A DNA stretch of 62,000 nt from Apostichopus japonicus (taxonomy: Eukaryota; Echinodermata; Holothuroidea; Aspidochirotida; Stichopodidae). The number at the start of each line of letters is the position of its first letter. Position 1 is the first letter of the stretch. Shown here piece after piece: positions 11,525 through 25,700 of this stretch. The notes under the pieces were generated by a model. That model was not told where the DNA came from and did no database searches. It saw nothing but the letters and a program-made list of their open reading frames with translations. The position numbers were made by a program, and so were the translations under genes. The stretch spans positions 16,852,376-16,914,375 of the forward strand of contig NC_092567.1 in the NCBI RefSeq assembly GCF_037975245.1. Direction: 5' to 3'.

Positions 11525-13662
11525 TGAAAGAAATATAGAAGCATATTATTTTGATAGGAATGATTCTTGTCACAGCTAATATCGGATATATTCATAGCGT
11601 TATGTTTTTTCTTTCATCAATATGTAGTATATCTGTATATGTCAGATCATATATCGTAATGTATTACAGGTCCTAAGAATGTTTACCATATAACTCCAAA
11701 ATTTTATTGAAACATAATCTGATTAGCGACGTCTCTTCTCCGAGATTTTCTTAATAGACGAAATATTATTGTCATGTCACCGCACACTGTTTTATACAAA
11801 CTGGTCGCCACCTATAGACTCGCAACCTCCCCGCATCCCGGATTTATTCAAAATTGAAACCTAGAAACGGACGTGTGCGATCGGAATTGGAGAACCTAAC
11901 GCGTTTTATGGAATTAAATCATCCCCTAGGATTCACAGGAACCGACGCAGTCTAGATAGAATAAAAGAAACTTAATCAGGACAGCAAAAATTGACGAATA
12001 TTCCCAGAAATGATATGGAATGAACCTAAGGGCGAATATAGTATGAAGTTACAGCAAATACTTCAACATTTATGGAAATAAATGGGTTTTTATTTTCAAA
12101 AACAAAACAGGTATACAGTGTTGGGTCGTAGGTGCAGAAGGAGACGGCGTTCAAAGTTATAAGCTATGTCATGGAAATGGTGATATACTTTGTCTTCTTT
12201 AGAACACTTAACGCAATAATCGGAAACGCTTCATTGTTGTTGACATCATCAATAAAATTTGCCGATTGCCCCGTTATGTTAAGTACCTCAATTAGCCAAT
12301 AATTCTTTTGTTTGTTGTTTTTTTTTGTTTTTCTTGCTTTTTGCTTTCTTTTCTCTTTTCTCTCTTCTCACCCGCGCCTCGAGGTCCCTTCCCGGATGGA
12401 TATGCGGAGTAATAAATCACCATTATTATTATTATTTTTAAGTTGTTTTTGTTATCAGTACTTAAAACATACTACTATCAACATCTCCCAGCTTGTAACC
12501 CTCTTCATCGAATGAAATGAAAGTGTAAAAGCACTTCTTCTTTTTTTTTATTGCACAACGTATTTATTTTAGGAGGAATGTAGTCTTCTATGTTTACTCT
12601 AAGGGAGCAGAACGTGTTCATCATGCACATTTCATCTAATAATGTGTCAACAAAAGACTTACACAATTACTAAAAGCAAGGAATGGCTCAAGTAACACAT
12701 TCCTGATGCATGGATGCAAATATATACAATAAGAAACAAACCAATATACAGTATGTAAGTATGTATATAAAAGTAATTTGATATGTACTCTCACAGTATC
12801 ATATTTTGCTTGGACTTTAATCAAGTGAATAATTGATGTACACTGCATTTACGGAATGTGTATATTCCACGGTTTTTGTAATTAAAGTCTCAATGTGTGT
12901 TTGCCAAAATTTTAACATCGACCTTGCCAGCTCACTGCACGAAAGCTCAGTGAAATAACACCGTTCTATGCAGTTTTCATGTTCATAATCTTTACTTGTA
13001 TAGAGTTATCTGTTGTTAAACATTTGAGCTGAATAAAATTCGCCAGATTATTTAACGAATCCGTAGATTCTACAAACTCTTAAAATTTGCAAGCCCCATC
13101 CAACAGATCATGTGCCAATCAAATCTCTCTGTTTTGTTTACGACCGTTAGTCATAGGACTTACGAGTGGACGATACGAGTGTATATAGGTTACATATTGT
13201 GTAATGAACATGCTGATATGGGCGGCCGTAGTGATTTTACGGTAAATCGTTCGCACCATAATGCCAACAGAAAATAAATGTCTTTATTTCGATTGCGACA
13301 ACTTTTCTCCTTTAAATCCACCTGGTCAGAGTGCATTTAGAATAAAAAGAACATTGAATCTGCTTCGGAAGTTTGTTTTCCGAAATTCATCACTGAGCAA
13401 ACACGTATTAAGACTTTAATATATTGACATATATCGTTTAGTCGAGTCATATGTTCTTCTTGATGCACAATCTCTCTTCTCATCATAAATTCTCAGTAGT
13501 CAACTTACATTATTGGAGTTATATATGTATTTGGGAATGCATATACTGTCCATCCCCTCAATTATTCATTTCACATGCAAATATTTGTTTTTCAATAAAC
13601 GTCAACGTGGTATACGTCGTACGTATGCAAATACAAATGGTTCCTACTTGCTTTAATTTCAG
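11525..13662. other. Upstream flank or intron of the cyclase gene
   Basis: This lies immediately 5' of the first cyclase exon that can be seen. It must be intron at least near its end, because 13663 begins in the middle of a codon. It contains a T-rich run at 12310-12365 and no further exon I can support. Confidence 0.4.
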
Positions 13663-13760
13663 GGACCAGTTTACTTGAGGTATTTCCGGAGATCGTTGGG
13701 AAAGAGCTTAACGAGGTGTTTGAATTGAAGAGGCCTTTTGTACGATTTTCATACGATAGC
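13663..13760 (+). CDS. Gyc88E: Cyclase exon A: H-NOBA domain
   Basis: A TTTAATTTCAG acceptor and GTAAGT donor bound 98 nt. Read from 13665 it gives 32 codons including [20 protein letters not shown], then [11 protein letters not shown], the typical end of the first H-NOBA strand-helix unit (consensus G..LL...P.l.G..l...F.l.RP). The two leading bases (GG) need one base from an upstream exon and would complete a Gly, which is the residue usually found here. It ends in phase 0. Confidence 0.93.
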
Positions 13761-16700
13761 GTAAGTTGCATTTTCCCCCTCTCCGCCCGGTCTCTTATGA
13801 GGCATAGCATCCATGTATATTTTGCACCCCTATCGATATGCTAATTACACTAGCAAAACGAAACATGTATGCTTTTCTATGCAATGATATGTAGAGGAGG
13901 TTCAACCAGACAACTGAATGTATGAGTGCTACATGTCTAACTTGATGTTGCGTTCTCTGGGCAACTATCACAGGTAAACTATTAAAGGAAATTGTTATTT
14001 ATTAATTAATTTGTGTTATTTCGTTTATAACGAAAATATGTAATGGAGGAGTGAATGCATCAAATAATTAATCAGTTTATCATCAACGAATGAGTCATAG
14101 GTCATAGGTCATGGGTGTTTGAATGAATGATTGAACCATCAATCGATCCATAAATCAATCCGGAAGGAATGAATCATCATCATTTCAATCATTTTAAAGA
14201 GCATGGTTACCTTTGCAACCGGACAATACTTTAGTGGGTAACGTGATGTGCTGTAGATAATAGTTTTATCTGGAGATAATACCATTTAGTGGTCTTATAG
14301 CTGCTGCACTTTTCGAAGAGTTTCCATCAAATGCAACCTTGAGGCAATTAAATAACTCTCCGGCAAATCTTGAGGCTAATTTCGATTCCGAGTGACAGTT
14401 ACAAATTGAGGAACTCCTCGACACTCGCGCGCGGTGAGGACAATCATTAATATTGATATGCTAGTATACTTGGTGCCTAAAGGTGCATCGTTCGTCGTTG
14501 TAAAGTTCCATTGAAAAGGTAATTAGGATAATAACTATCATGCTGACTGGGTAAGCTGCAATTCTCGCAGTATTGTAGCGGACTCGTCTTGAAAAAAACA
14601 AAGAGGCAGTAGCTGTCTTGGTCAATTTTGTTTATGGGTCATTGAACTCCCGCCCACCTCTCCGAGAACACATGACAGGGAACATGACACAAAAGTTTGT
14701 CATCATGCATTAGTTTTCTGCCTAAGCCTGATTTTTCATGAAAATGTTTTGCATGGATGAAGATGTTATCAGGATACAAACATTAACATTTCATTTAGAG
14801 TGTATTATTAACACTTTCTGCATATCACTAGTCAGGGAAAAGTTCAGAGTAAGGAAAAGTTTTGATTTTGTCAATAAACAACTCAGAAAACGGCCTGTTA
14901 AAAAAAGTATAGATCAGGCGGCACTTGTTTTATATTGAAATGAGCTAACGAAAACTTGCCATCTGATATTCCTAGAGAATTTCTTAACATTTTCTCCCAG
15001 TTAAATTCACTGATCGTTAGTACAAGTGAACAAATGAAACCCAAAAGTTAACTTAGGCGCCAGGCGAACACTCACATGCATGTATTCCGCGATTTTTGCC
15101 TGGTTTGTTATTGGCTGACGACTCTGTCAATATTGTGAATCCACCCTTAATTATATCTATATCCACATGATACGTGTATTATTATACTACGTTTCTATGG
15201 TTACCGAAGAGATACATTGTTTCCTCTTCAATTTTTTCGCTGTTATTACTGAAGAACATCATTCGGATTTTCCAAGAATCACATTTGATTTATGCTGCCA
15301 TTTGTCCTGTTAGAGCCATGTCAGTTTGGTTGAGATTGCTTTGAATTCTGCGCTCTATCGTTACAATTAATATATAATCACTTGTTAGATATTTGAACAC
15401 TAGTTTGCTTTTTTTGGCATAAAGTCACGATTTTGCAACAACATAAACGTGATAAAACCTTTTCAGAATGAATAGAACGCGATGATTTATCGTTTACATA
15501 TCGTGGAAGACAGTGTCATGGTATCCGAAAACTAGAAATGTTATCAATTTATCAAAGTGAAATCACCCAACTTATGCCGGTTGTGGACAAGAGCAAATGA
15601 ACACGGTTTCAGATACATGGTCCACTGAATATTATGAATATAGTATGTATGCTCCATTGACTGTAACAGCTGCTTTGTACAGTCTAAACATTTGAAACAT
15701 TCATATAACGACAATATTGGTTCATATCGTACATTGTTCATTGCATGTCAACGTGTTATACCACAGTCTGGTCTAACAAAAATATTAAATAAAAGAAACA
15801 ACCAACAAGAGGACTGAGACATAAGTTTGTTTACCCAATGATATGATTTACATATAATCATTATCATAATCATTACAAAGGCTGCAGCTAACTGTTATTG
15901 TGACATTTACTCAAAGTTTCATCCAATTGGGCCCCACTAGCAAAGTGTGATATGAATACATCCATACTGCTCACACTTCGAAAATTCCTTTTCACGATCA
16001 GTGGCTCTAGAATCAACGGAATAGTATTTTATGAAAACAGAGAATCGCTTTTACAACAGACTACAGTGATTTAATCCACATGATTATTCATGATTCGCAA
16101 ATATGTCAATTAGGAACTGTATAGTAAGATTTTGTGCGCATGTCTTCTCGTGTTATGCAAATATTATCCGTAAACAGCTTGTCGTTCTAGCTACAATGAT
16201 TTAGTGCACATTTGCTATGTTACGCAAATATTGAACGGTAATGTCATGCTGTTTAACAACCACAATGATTGAGTGCAAATGCCGTGACAGCTATCATAAA
16301 TGAGTGCACATGTGTTAACTTGATATTGAAACACTGTGCAGTATAGCTCTATAACTATCAGGATTGACTACACATGTGTTATCATGATATGCAAATGTTA
16401 CTGCAACCGTGATATGTATAGTTAACATTTAACATATTTAGTGCACGTTTGCTTTTGTGATATGCAAATAATTTTCATTAGTTACATTTATAACTACAAT
16501 GATATTGTAGTTTACATGCATGTAGTATTATATGCCAATATTATGCAACACTGACATTTCGTTATAACTGCATTGGTGTGCACATGGATTGCGTGATCCC
16601 GAGATGGAAATGTGCTGTAATAATAACATGGCTTTAACACAATAAAGATTTCCTGTAAGAGTGATATCATGACATAAACATTGAAACTTACAGCTGTCGT

Positions 16701-19700
16701 TGTAAAAGATCAATCAGTAGACGGTTAGTCTACCCATTTACATGCAAGGCGACGATACATTCATTAAAGGTTTCTGGGTGATTAAAATTGCCTTTTCACT
16801 AAACCTTTTCCCTTCGAATCACTCTGGATTGTATATAATTACAGAGGCGTCAATGGGGGTCAAAGGTATAGTTATTGCTGCACTATTCATCAACGAGTCA
16901 GGGTATGTAACACTTAACGTTTGGAGAAGTTACCTTGACGCACGTGTCTCGATATTTTTGTTGGCTCTAAATGTTGTGGCGTACATCATTTATAGCGTAC
17001 ACACACACACATGTCCTCGGTATTAACACATGTCCACATGGTAATACACACACGTGCCCACATCTACTTTCTTGCTCCTCTTGCAGATACAAACTCATGA
17101 AAACAATGTGTTCGAGCTTGCGTCTCGCTCTTTCATCACCCGCGATATCTACTATGGGTATACCGTACCTGACGTAGATCAATCGGATCCAGCTCCAACA
17201 AATGTTAACCTTGCCGGAGGCATGTCCTCCCCTATTATTGAGGAAGATGAACCTGAGGAGACCAACGATGCCATTAAGGAACAGCCTGATGAGAGGAGAG
17301 ATGATGACAGCAGTGAAGATGGTAAGTAAACTATATACGCCTCTGAAGTGGGAAACAAGTTGCTTTCCTTTAGAAGTACTGCATGGGAGTTGCATTGCAT
17401 AAGTTTCTTTCAAAATTATTTCTCCTGCTTTAGGTGGACACCTGGCATGTATTGCGTTGCATTCTCGTCCCTATGGAATCATCCCATTAGTTTTAGTAGC
17501 TGATCAGCAAGCTATGATCTCATGATTGGATCGTTGTACATCATTCCGGTAAAGTATTTGTGTGTTCTGCTGTTTTCGCATGTTTCATATAGATGGTAGC
17601 ATATTTATATGTTTGAACCCCAAATTAAGTACCATTATCATTTGAACTCTCGATGAAGCTTCTAGCAATCAATTTCTTCCATCCAAATCTGTAGGAAAAG
17701 TGCAATGACTTGCAGTTTACTTGCCGGTTAGAAACCACCTCAGCCTAACGATAAATGTTGTCTCCATCAAGTTAACTTGTTGGTTTCTGTTAGCTCATTT
17801 AAGAACCACGCTTGCTTCGAGGGGTATGGGTGTACACCCACCCCCCCCCCCTACTCACCCAATCCCTTTGAAAGAATTAAAATTAGTTACTAGCACCACC
17901 TTGCGTGTAGACCTAATTTACAGTCTAAATATTCCACAAAATGTACTATTTCACATCGACAAATTCATCACCAGTTGCTAATCAAATGGAGCCATCTTCA
18001 ACGAACCCAGGGGCACACCCATAGTTCTTAAAATATTGGTTCTGCAACTGCGAAAACCGCTGTCCTCTCAGTTATGCTCCTTGCTGTTTAACATCGCGAC
18101 GTTCCTGGGAGACACATACGACACCGAACTTGATGAAATACATTATCTTAAGATTAGAGTTGTGAAACCTTAACCACTTATCAAATTATGTTCTAGGCTT
18201 ACAGAGCCAACAACAACTTATTCACGTACTCGGCTGAACAATTCGGGTTTTGTCATCACCACAGGCTAATCATCAAAACACGTACTACTTAAATTGCCGT
18301 CAGAAGGAAAGTTTTATCTAGTATTTACGTAGCTTAAATCAAATGGTTTTGAAACGTCCTAGCAGGACTGCATACATCTTTATTCAGGGACGCTCACATG
18401 TTTGTGGTTATTGCCATAGGTCAATAATTAATTTCCGGACATTGTGTCCTCATCAACACTTGAAATGCCTCTTTAGAGCAGAATTCACCGACAAGTATTA
18501 TCTCAAACTGCAATTAATTTCATAGCCGAATTAATATGATTGCCGCGTACTACAACCAGACAACGAAGACCTTACTCCTGGGAAATAACCCTTTGGTGTT
18601 TTCCTTCCTATCCATTATAAACAGGCAAACGTAGAGTAAAACATCGCAATATTTCAACTGTATTAACATACCTTTTTGTGCTTGAATTTTATTACGAATC
18701 TGATGCACTACTGTAGAGCTAGAGACCATCGTCCCCTTTGATATGATACGTAATGTTTGTTTATTAGCAATGTTCTATTCAAAGCAAGTAGACGTATATT
18801 AACATTGCAATATTTCAACTTTATTAACATACCTTTTTGTGCTTGAATTTTATTACGAATCTGATGCTAATCACTGAGAGTAGAGAGCATCGTCCCCTTT
18901 GAAATTATTCATAATGTTTGTATTTCAGCAATGTTATATTCATGAAACCCTGGATGCCTCTAAAAGAGTGAGAAATGCAAGCTGTCGGGGTAACTACACT
19001 TCAACAGTTTTCGAAGGGATCTAAAGCGATGCTCTATTATAATTTCTTATTATTTCTTATAATTTCTTATAATTTCTTATAATTTCTTATAACTTCTTGC
19101 AATTTCTTATAAGTTCTTATAATCTCGTATGGGGCAATTTGGGTAAACATTCACATATGACGTAGTATCATCTATGTTTCGTATTACCTACGCATACCAC
19201 AACCAAAAGGGACTTTCTATATTATACTTTAATATCATACGGACTACACTGGTTATTTTCCGCAATTGAATTGAATGGTTAAAAGGTGTGACTAAAGTGA
19301 CGTTTTTCTTTTCTTTTACGAAATACTTAAGAACAATTATGGTCTACATATACCGTCATGTTTTCTGCAAATCCACCAGGAAAGTATAAGCGGCATTACT
19401 TTATGATGTTAAATATGTAGACATTACGTATTTGGGGCAACTTGGCAAGGAATAATTTTGTCAGTCCAGTCAAAGATTGGGAATGATTCGAATATTGGTA
19501 CAATATTGCAAACACTAATGAGCAAATCCTTACAATATCATTTAAAGGTAAACAAATAGTGCACGTTTACAAGCAAAACTATGTAAACGACATTATACAG
19601 GCAATCCACAACAACGATAAAATAAAAATGTACAAAATTGTTTCATACTGAAGCAATGATGTACAAGCCACTATGAAAAACACTGTAACGTTTATATTAT

Positions 19701-22700
19701 TACAAGCTTATATGATTACAAGAAAATAGTACAAGCAATGAGTTCAAACCAATAGACTTGTTGAACAATGATGTGTAATCCCTACAATGTTACATATAAT
19801 AATGCACAAGAGTTCCAGCAGTGTGGTGCCGACAGCTATTCTGAAAAACACTATCACAGGGATAGCAATGTGCAAATATACTACAAGCCAACTAAGGGTT
19901 GGATAGCTCAGTTGGTAGAGCCGTTGGGTTATAAACCAGAGGTCGCTGGTTTGAATCCTGTCCTAGTAATAACTTTCTTAGCACTTTTCCATTTTCAAAA
20001 ATTTCCCGGTTAGCTTCCTGTTATTCGTTTACTTAATATATAACTTATAATGTGCTAGTGGATGATTCCAACCAATGCTGTGTAAACCAATACCAAAGAA
20101 GTTGCAGTTATAATGTGCAAAGTATAATAAACAGTAGGAAAGGAGAGCAAGCTGCTAGTCAAGTGATATACGCGTCAGGTGATGAAGTTGAAAGAAGTAC
20201 AGAATAGCAGGCAATAATATGGAAACCAGTACAAAGTGCAAACAATGATGTGCCAACTAGTAAATATTTAACAACTATGTGGAGTATTGTGTTTCGTTAC
20301 TTGCTATTCTTGTAGTGCCGAATCGATGTGTTCTTCAAGTGACAACTTACCCTTCAGGATGCCATGAACATGTTAATAACTTCTAGTTATAAATGATTTC
20401 TAAGTGACATGCTTTCGATGCATCCGAGTAATGAGGACCTAACGCGCCATCCCCTTCATTCATTTACCCGTGTTTCATCAGCTTATATCTGTTTCCTGAA
20501 TGTAAAATGTAAAACATTTTCGCAGTGTTTCATTGAAAGCATTTGTTTGGGTATTTTTTCCCCCGACGCTTTACCTGTTTCCCTTTTCTTTTTCTTTATC
20601 CCCATATCAAGAAAATTTGGAAACTCAAAGCAACTGACTCTCGTGCTGCATCCACGTTTGTTATGTACTGTCTTTCAGAGAGTTAAAAGGATAACATTAA
20701 TTACCAAGTTCATTTTCATTACATTTCTCTGTGACTTAGTTTCCACATGTCCCGTGGTACGTCTACAGTACACCCGATCAGCACAACCACAATATTTTGC
20801 ACGAGGAGTACCGATGATTCAAACTACAGGTATTTATTTGACAAACACAGCATGGCCTTTAACCATGGGAATGTTTGCTGCCCTTGTTGATTCGGTCAAT
20901 GGTCTCAAGTTTTACACGCAGTGAGTTCAAGTCGACAAAAAGTTCCATTACGAGTTCGAAAGGACATATTTCGTTCAGTTTATTCCTTCCATTCCCCTTA
21001 GTCTCATGTATGTTTGTCCCAGCAGGCAGCTATAATATATGTACTTTGTTTTCCCTTTCAATTAACTTGTTAATTTTTTCAGTTAAGTAAACGCAACGTC
21101 GATGACTTATAATCACTTTAATTAAGGGTACAAATAACCATGCAACTGTAAATTAATCAATATATTATGTGATATAAAAAATCTTCACCGTAGAAGTGCA
21201 AATCAGTAAATGACAAGGGAATTAAGCATAAAACATGATAACCATGTCGGTTGTTCTGTCCGTAGTGCCCTCCTTGTTGTAATACTTAACAAAACAAAAT
21301 GGGATTATTCAATTAATGGTATATATAATAAGAATGATTAATTTACGGGTGCATGGGATGTGTCTCTATTGTGAACATTAATCATCAAGATTCTTACTTG
21401 ACGAGACAGATACATGTTTTTGCATCTGTTTATGAAATATATGTTCGTCTTCCACAAGTCTGCTCTATAAGAAGCCTCAAACCACCTCAATATAATATGA
21501 TGCCTTGAGTTACAGTGAAAACCAATTATACCGCCCAATGTTAGTATCGACAAATACGGGTGTGAACTAAACAGCCATGGGCATTTCTGAAATTTGACAA
21601 TGTAATTAGTAGAACGTTATATCAAGTTAGTATCCCCCTAAATTCGGTGTCTTCATTATATCCCTTTTGTCTTAACATCTTAAAATAGCTCGTGTTCTGA
21701 ACAGGTTTTCCAATAAAATGTGCAGTAGGCAAAACATTTCATTAAGCTGGTTGCGTTGTTATAAAACATTGAGATCGCAGCCATGTAACTAATATGATTA
21801 CATGGTTACACGTTCCTTCTGTCATCCAAATGTGATAAACCTGAACTCGTAATGGGACTTCCGTCAGTTGAAAGCTCATATGAAGGTAGCAGTCGCATTA
21901 TCACTGGGTGTACACATTGTCATTTTACTTGTCTCTCTCTCTCTCTCTGGCATACACTATTCTATATTCACGCACCAGTCTTATTGTATGACTGTTAGGT
22001 ATCGTCGTCTTTGGATCGTTGTGTGTTATTCACATAATATCTGGACAATTACGTAAATTATATGGACCTAAAGGTTCAGTGCTTTACAACTTCTTCCAAT
22101 AATGTTAAAGGAGAAGATTACCACACCATGTATTCCTGTATCCTCTAATGATGGATATGCACCCAAACAATCGTGATACTTTCATTGTGTCCGTGGTGAC
22201 ACCCTACTGAACATTTGAGTTTGGTTGTACAGTCTGACAGTGATGGCTGTCAACACAGACAAGACGATGGACAAACACATTGGCTTTCTTTTCGTTTTTT
22301 GTTTGTTTTAGGACATGTTACTAATTCGTTAAGAAGCCAGAATATTGACCACAGTGTATCTTTCAGATGAAATGTGTTTAATGGATGCTATAACAAGGCT
22401 TTTCGCAGCATGGCATGTAAAATATGGACGGGAATGTGAACCACTGTACTTAAATCATAATGCATGACACTTTATTACTGTAATGTTGGTAATAATTGTT
22501 AAAAGAAAACATGTTTGTTATAATATGCCGCCAGTCATTTCTTTTCGAAAGTCGTCACGTCGGCTGAGAACAATATTCTTCACACACACTTTGCTTACAA
22601 TCACAGTCAAATATTATTTCACGCCTCGCTATCGCACGCTTTCATCTTTCAATTCTTATGTGAAATTATCTCTTAAGGCAAATGTTTCTTGCATATTATC

Positions 22701-25700
22701 GTCAAATTAAATGATCTGATATGAAAGTAAACCTTTTTTTCCGAAGCAACTCTTGCAATGAACATTAAGCGGAGAATATTTTCACTGAAAACCTGTAGCT
22801 CATTTGAACTATTATGCGTTGTCAGCCTTTGAATTACGTTGATGAGTTAATATGTAATGATATATCTTAGGTCAATACATTGGAGCCTGTTTCAAACGTA
22901 TGTTTATATGAAACCAATTAATTCGGTACTAATTCGTACTTTGCTATAACATGTTTAATGTAAACGTGTACCAAACAGTGCTGAGCAGCAAGGAAGAGCT
23001 TGGTTTTCTACAGATGTAGAAAGACTCCAAGCTTCTTCCACAGTTCTACTGATGTTAAGTAGCTACTTCTCTCTAGTACTATTTGCATAACCATAACTGT
23101 GTTGAAAGAATGATCAAACGTTATGGTTGTTGAGTAATAGTTGAAACAGCACTGTCATTAAATATTTGATGGTATAAATCATTGATAGCCCGGGGTGATC
23201 TCAAACGTGGAATTACTATGTTAAGGTATACACTGTACTAATAACTGCTGCTTAAAGATGTTGATTACTCTTGTTAAGGTGGTCATCAAATCATTACTAC
23301 CGCTTGAATCTGTTCAATGGTCTAGTAAGGGAATTTTAAGGATCCAAGAAAGTTGGCAATTACCAGGAATACAGGGAATAGTTAAATATGCAAGAAGAAG
23401 GAAAGTTCAAGGGTTCGTGATTCGACTTCTTTAAGGATCGTCATCTTGGTTTCAGGGGTCAAAATTGTAAATGAATGGACATCTTTCTTGAGCCAGCCAT
23501 TTGCGGTGCTTTATACTTTTGAATGGCGTAGTTTGTCCTTGGCATGTTGAACTGACTTGATTCATGAGGCTGAAAGAAGGGTGATTGATTTCCCGGTATG
23601 CATGTACACCACTGTAACAAGAGGCTTTGATTACTGCAGCTTCCATACCGAAACAGCCCATGATATATGTATAATATATGGCTCAACATTTGTCATTCTT
23701 GTGATCAGTATGTTCGACGACAACATTCCTGAACATTATGTTATACATGCCTATTACATGAATGATGCGATTGTTGTTTATTCAACGGTCACTGTGAATA
23801 TAGGATGACACATCATTGGTTCGGATGCACTCCTCGAAATACTGACAACCAATTGCAAGAGAAACCAAAATAATATTCAAATTATACAGAGAGAGGAAGG
23901 AGAGATTTAAGAAAGGAGAAAAGTTTAAATGCAGTTTAGTGAAGCTGTTGGTTGTGAAATAAAAAGATTTTCATTTTCATCTTGCGCTCTTATCGTTTAA
24001 AACTGAGCAGAGTTTCGCCGAATTTTTGAGTACTAAGAAGAAATAGTAAAGGCTTGAACTTGAAACCTAGGACGGAAATTTCTCTCCCACCGTTAAAAAA
24101 GAACTCCGTGTTCGAGGCTTAATATGGTTATGCCCCACAGTCTTCTAGTGGAGTACCTACTGATGAGAGAATATACATACATGTTACACGGTTTAATAAC
24201 TTGGAATGAAAAACTTCTATAATAAAAGTCAGACTTTGTCTCATTTATCTAGATTGTATCAAATCACATTCACAAAATAACGAACGTCGTTTACTATACA
24301 CAAGTGATAAGTGTACAGCGATAACATGATGCAGACGTAAAACCCTGGCAAACACAAGTTGCTATTAGCTAGGACAACGCGCGAAATCAGTCTTATAACT
24401 TTAGAATAACATAATATACGGTTAAGTATACACCAAGGTATAAGACTAGTGAAATCGACGTCGGATGTGATATAAAAATTCTTCACATACTTTCACACGT
24501 CCAGAACAGACTATCATTCATACTTTAATTCAGTCAACGGATGCCGCGTTGCATTGAAATATGTTGATGTCGTCGGAGATTTTAGACATTGAAGGAAACT
24601 CAAAAGAACTTATTATTCATATTAAGTTTTGTGATATGGTAATTAATTTAAATGTTAAAACTGCTATTTTCTCCTTGCTTTACCATCAGCTTTGCAATGC
24701 TTCTTATAGGAGCGTTTTCAAACACTGATTCTTGTCCCAAATGATGGTACTGAGTTGATTACCTCTACCACTTCCATCCCCTTCCCACCGCATCCGTTCA
24801 CCCTCCCTCTCATTGAACGTTACGGGATTAATGCGAATTCCAGACCAATTACTTAAGGTACGACAGACCGTTAAATTTACCCTAGTACATAGAATAGTCA
24901 TTAATTTTAATGTAAAGAAGTAATTATTAATCGTCTTTCAATTAAACGTTAATGATGAGAAGGTGTCGTGCTCGGAGTTCACGGCCCTTTTCCTTGAGAT
25001 GTCTTCTTTTCTTCTCCAAACAGGTTCGTACCCAAATAGCCCTGTGGGTGGTATGTTGTTAAATAATTTTTAATAGAAGCGACCAAGCTTATTCATTCTC
25101 TTTAATTTGTCTCAGAATGGGTTAACATATGGCTATGTTCACCGAAGATTGCGTTGACTGAAGACAGTTACTTCATATACACTTTAAGACGGTTTTCACT
25201 GAAGACTGTGTCCACTGAAGAAGATTGCGGTCACTGAAAATAGCTTTCATTGGAGACTGATTTCCATTGCACACTGTGTTCAATGAAGACTTTTGTTCAC
25301 TGAAGGCCGTTTTCACTGACCACTGTGTTAAATGAAGACCGTCAAGAAGGTGTATGCCCCTCGACTCTACCGTAAAACTCGCACAATACTTTGTTTAACT
25401 TGTCAAGAGTTATTATGCAACCATTGGAAGAGTGACTACTTCATTTTCTTTAGTTTTGTTTACTTAGAATTCTGCCAACTTAGATTTGGAAGATGTGAGG
25501 TTTGAGAAGGAATGACTTCAATGGTAAATCAAGACAACCCTGTACCCTCTCCTCTAGCGTCACTTGAAACTATTGAATGATTAAGCTTGGTCGCTAAATT
25601 AGCGTGGTGTAATGTGGCTATTGCGGCTTTTGGATTTTTTTTAGCTATTTCTCAAACATTTTTATCTGCTACAACTTTCCCGCTAACCTCTGGTGACCGA

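Larger units (their letters stand above)
17322..22311 (+). other. Cyclase intron B-C (5.0 kb)
   Basis: Holds a C-rich patch (17839-17852), a 161-bp duplication, a 10-bp AT-rich repeat, a tRNA-derived element and a 171-codon frame at 20409 that I treat as chance. Nothing else recognised. Confidence 0.6.

Noticed and set aside
1-13662. H-NOX domain exons of the cyclase
   Set aside because: I searched for haem-domain motifs and for an exon ending in phase 1 that would join exon A, and found none I could defend; they may lie beyond the left edge or be missed.
14738-14938. 66-codon frame in the first cyclase intron
   Set aside because: No acceptor and donor in phase and no family resemblance; not needed to complete the cyclase.
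19902-19972. Functional tRNA gene
   Set aside because: The acceptor stem cannot form and the T stem has a mismatch, although both internal promoter boxes are good.
20409-20924. 171-codon frame, the longest single frame in the window
   Set aside because: It sits in a cyclase intron, has no recognisable domain, and is rich in Phe, Ser, Leu and Ile as expected from T-rich DNA. Among tens of thousands of possible starts in 62 kb one frame of this length is not surprising.
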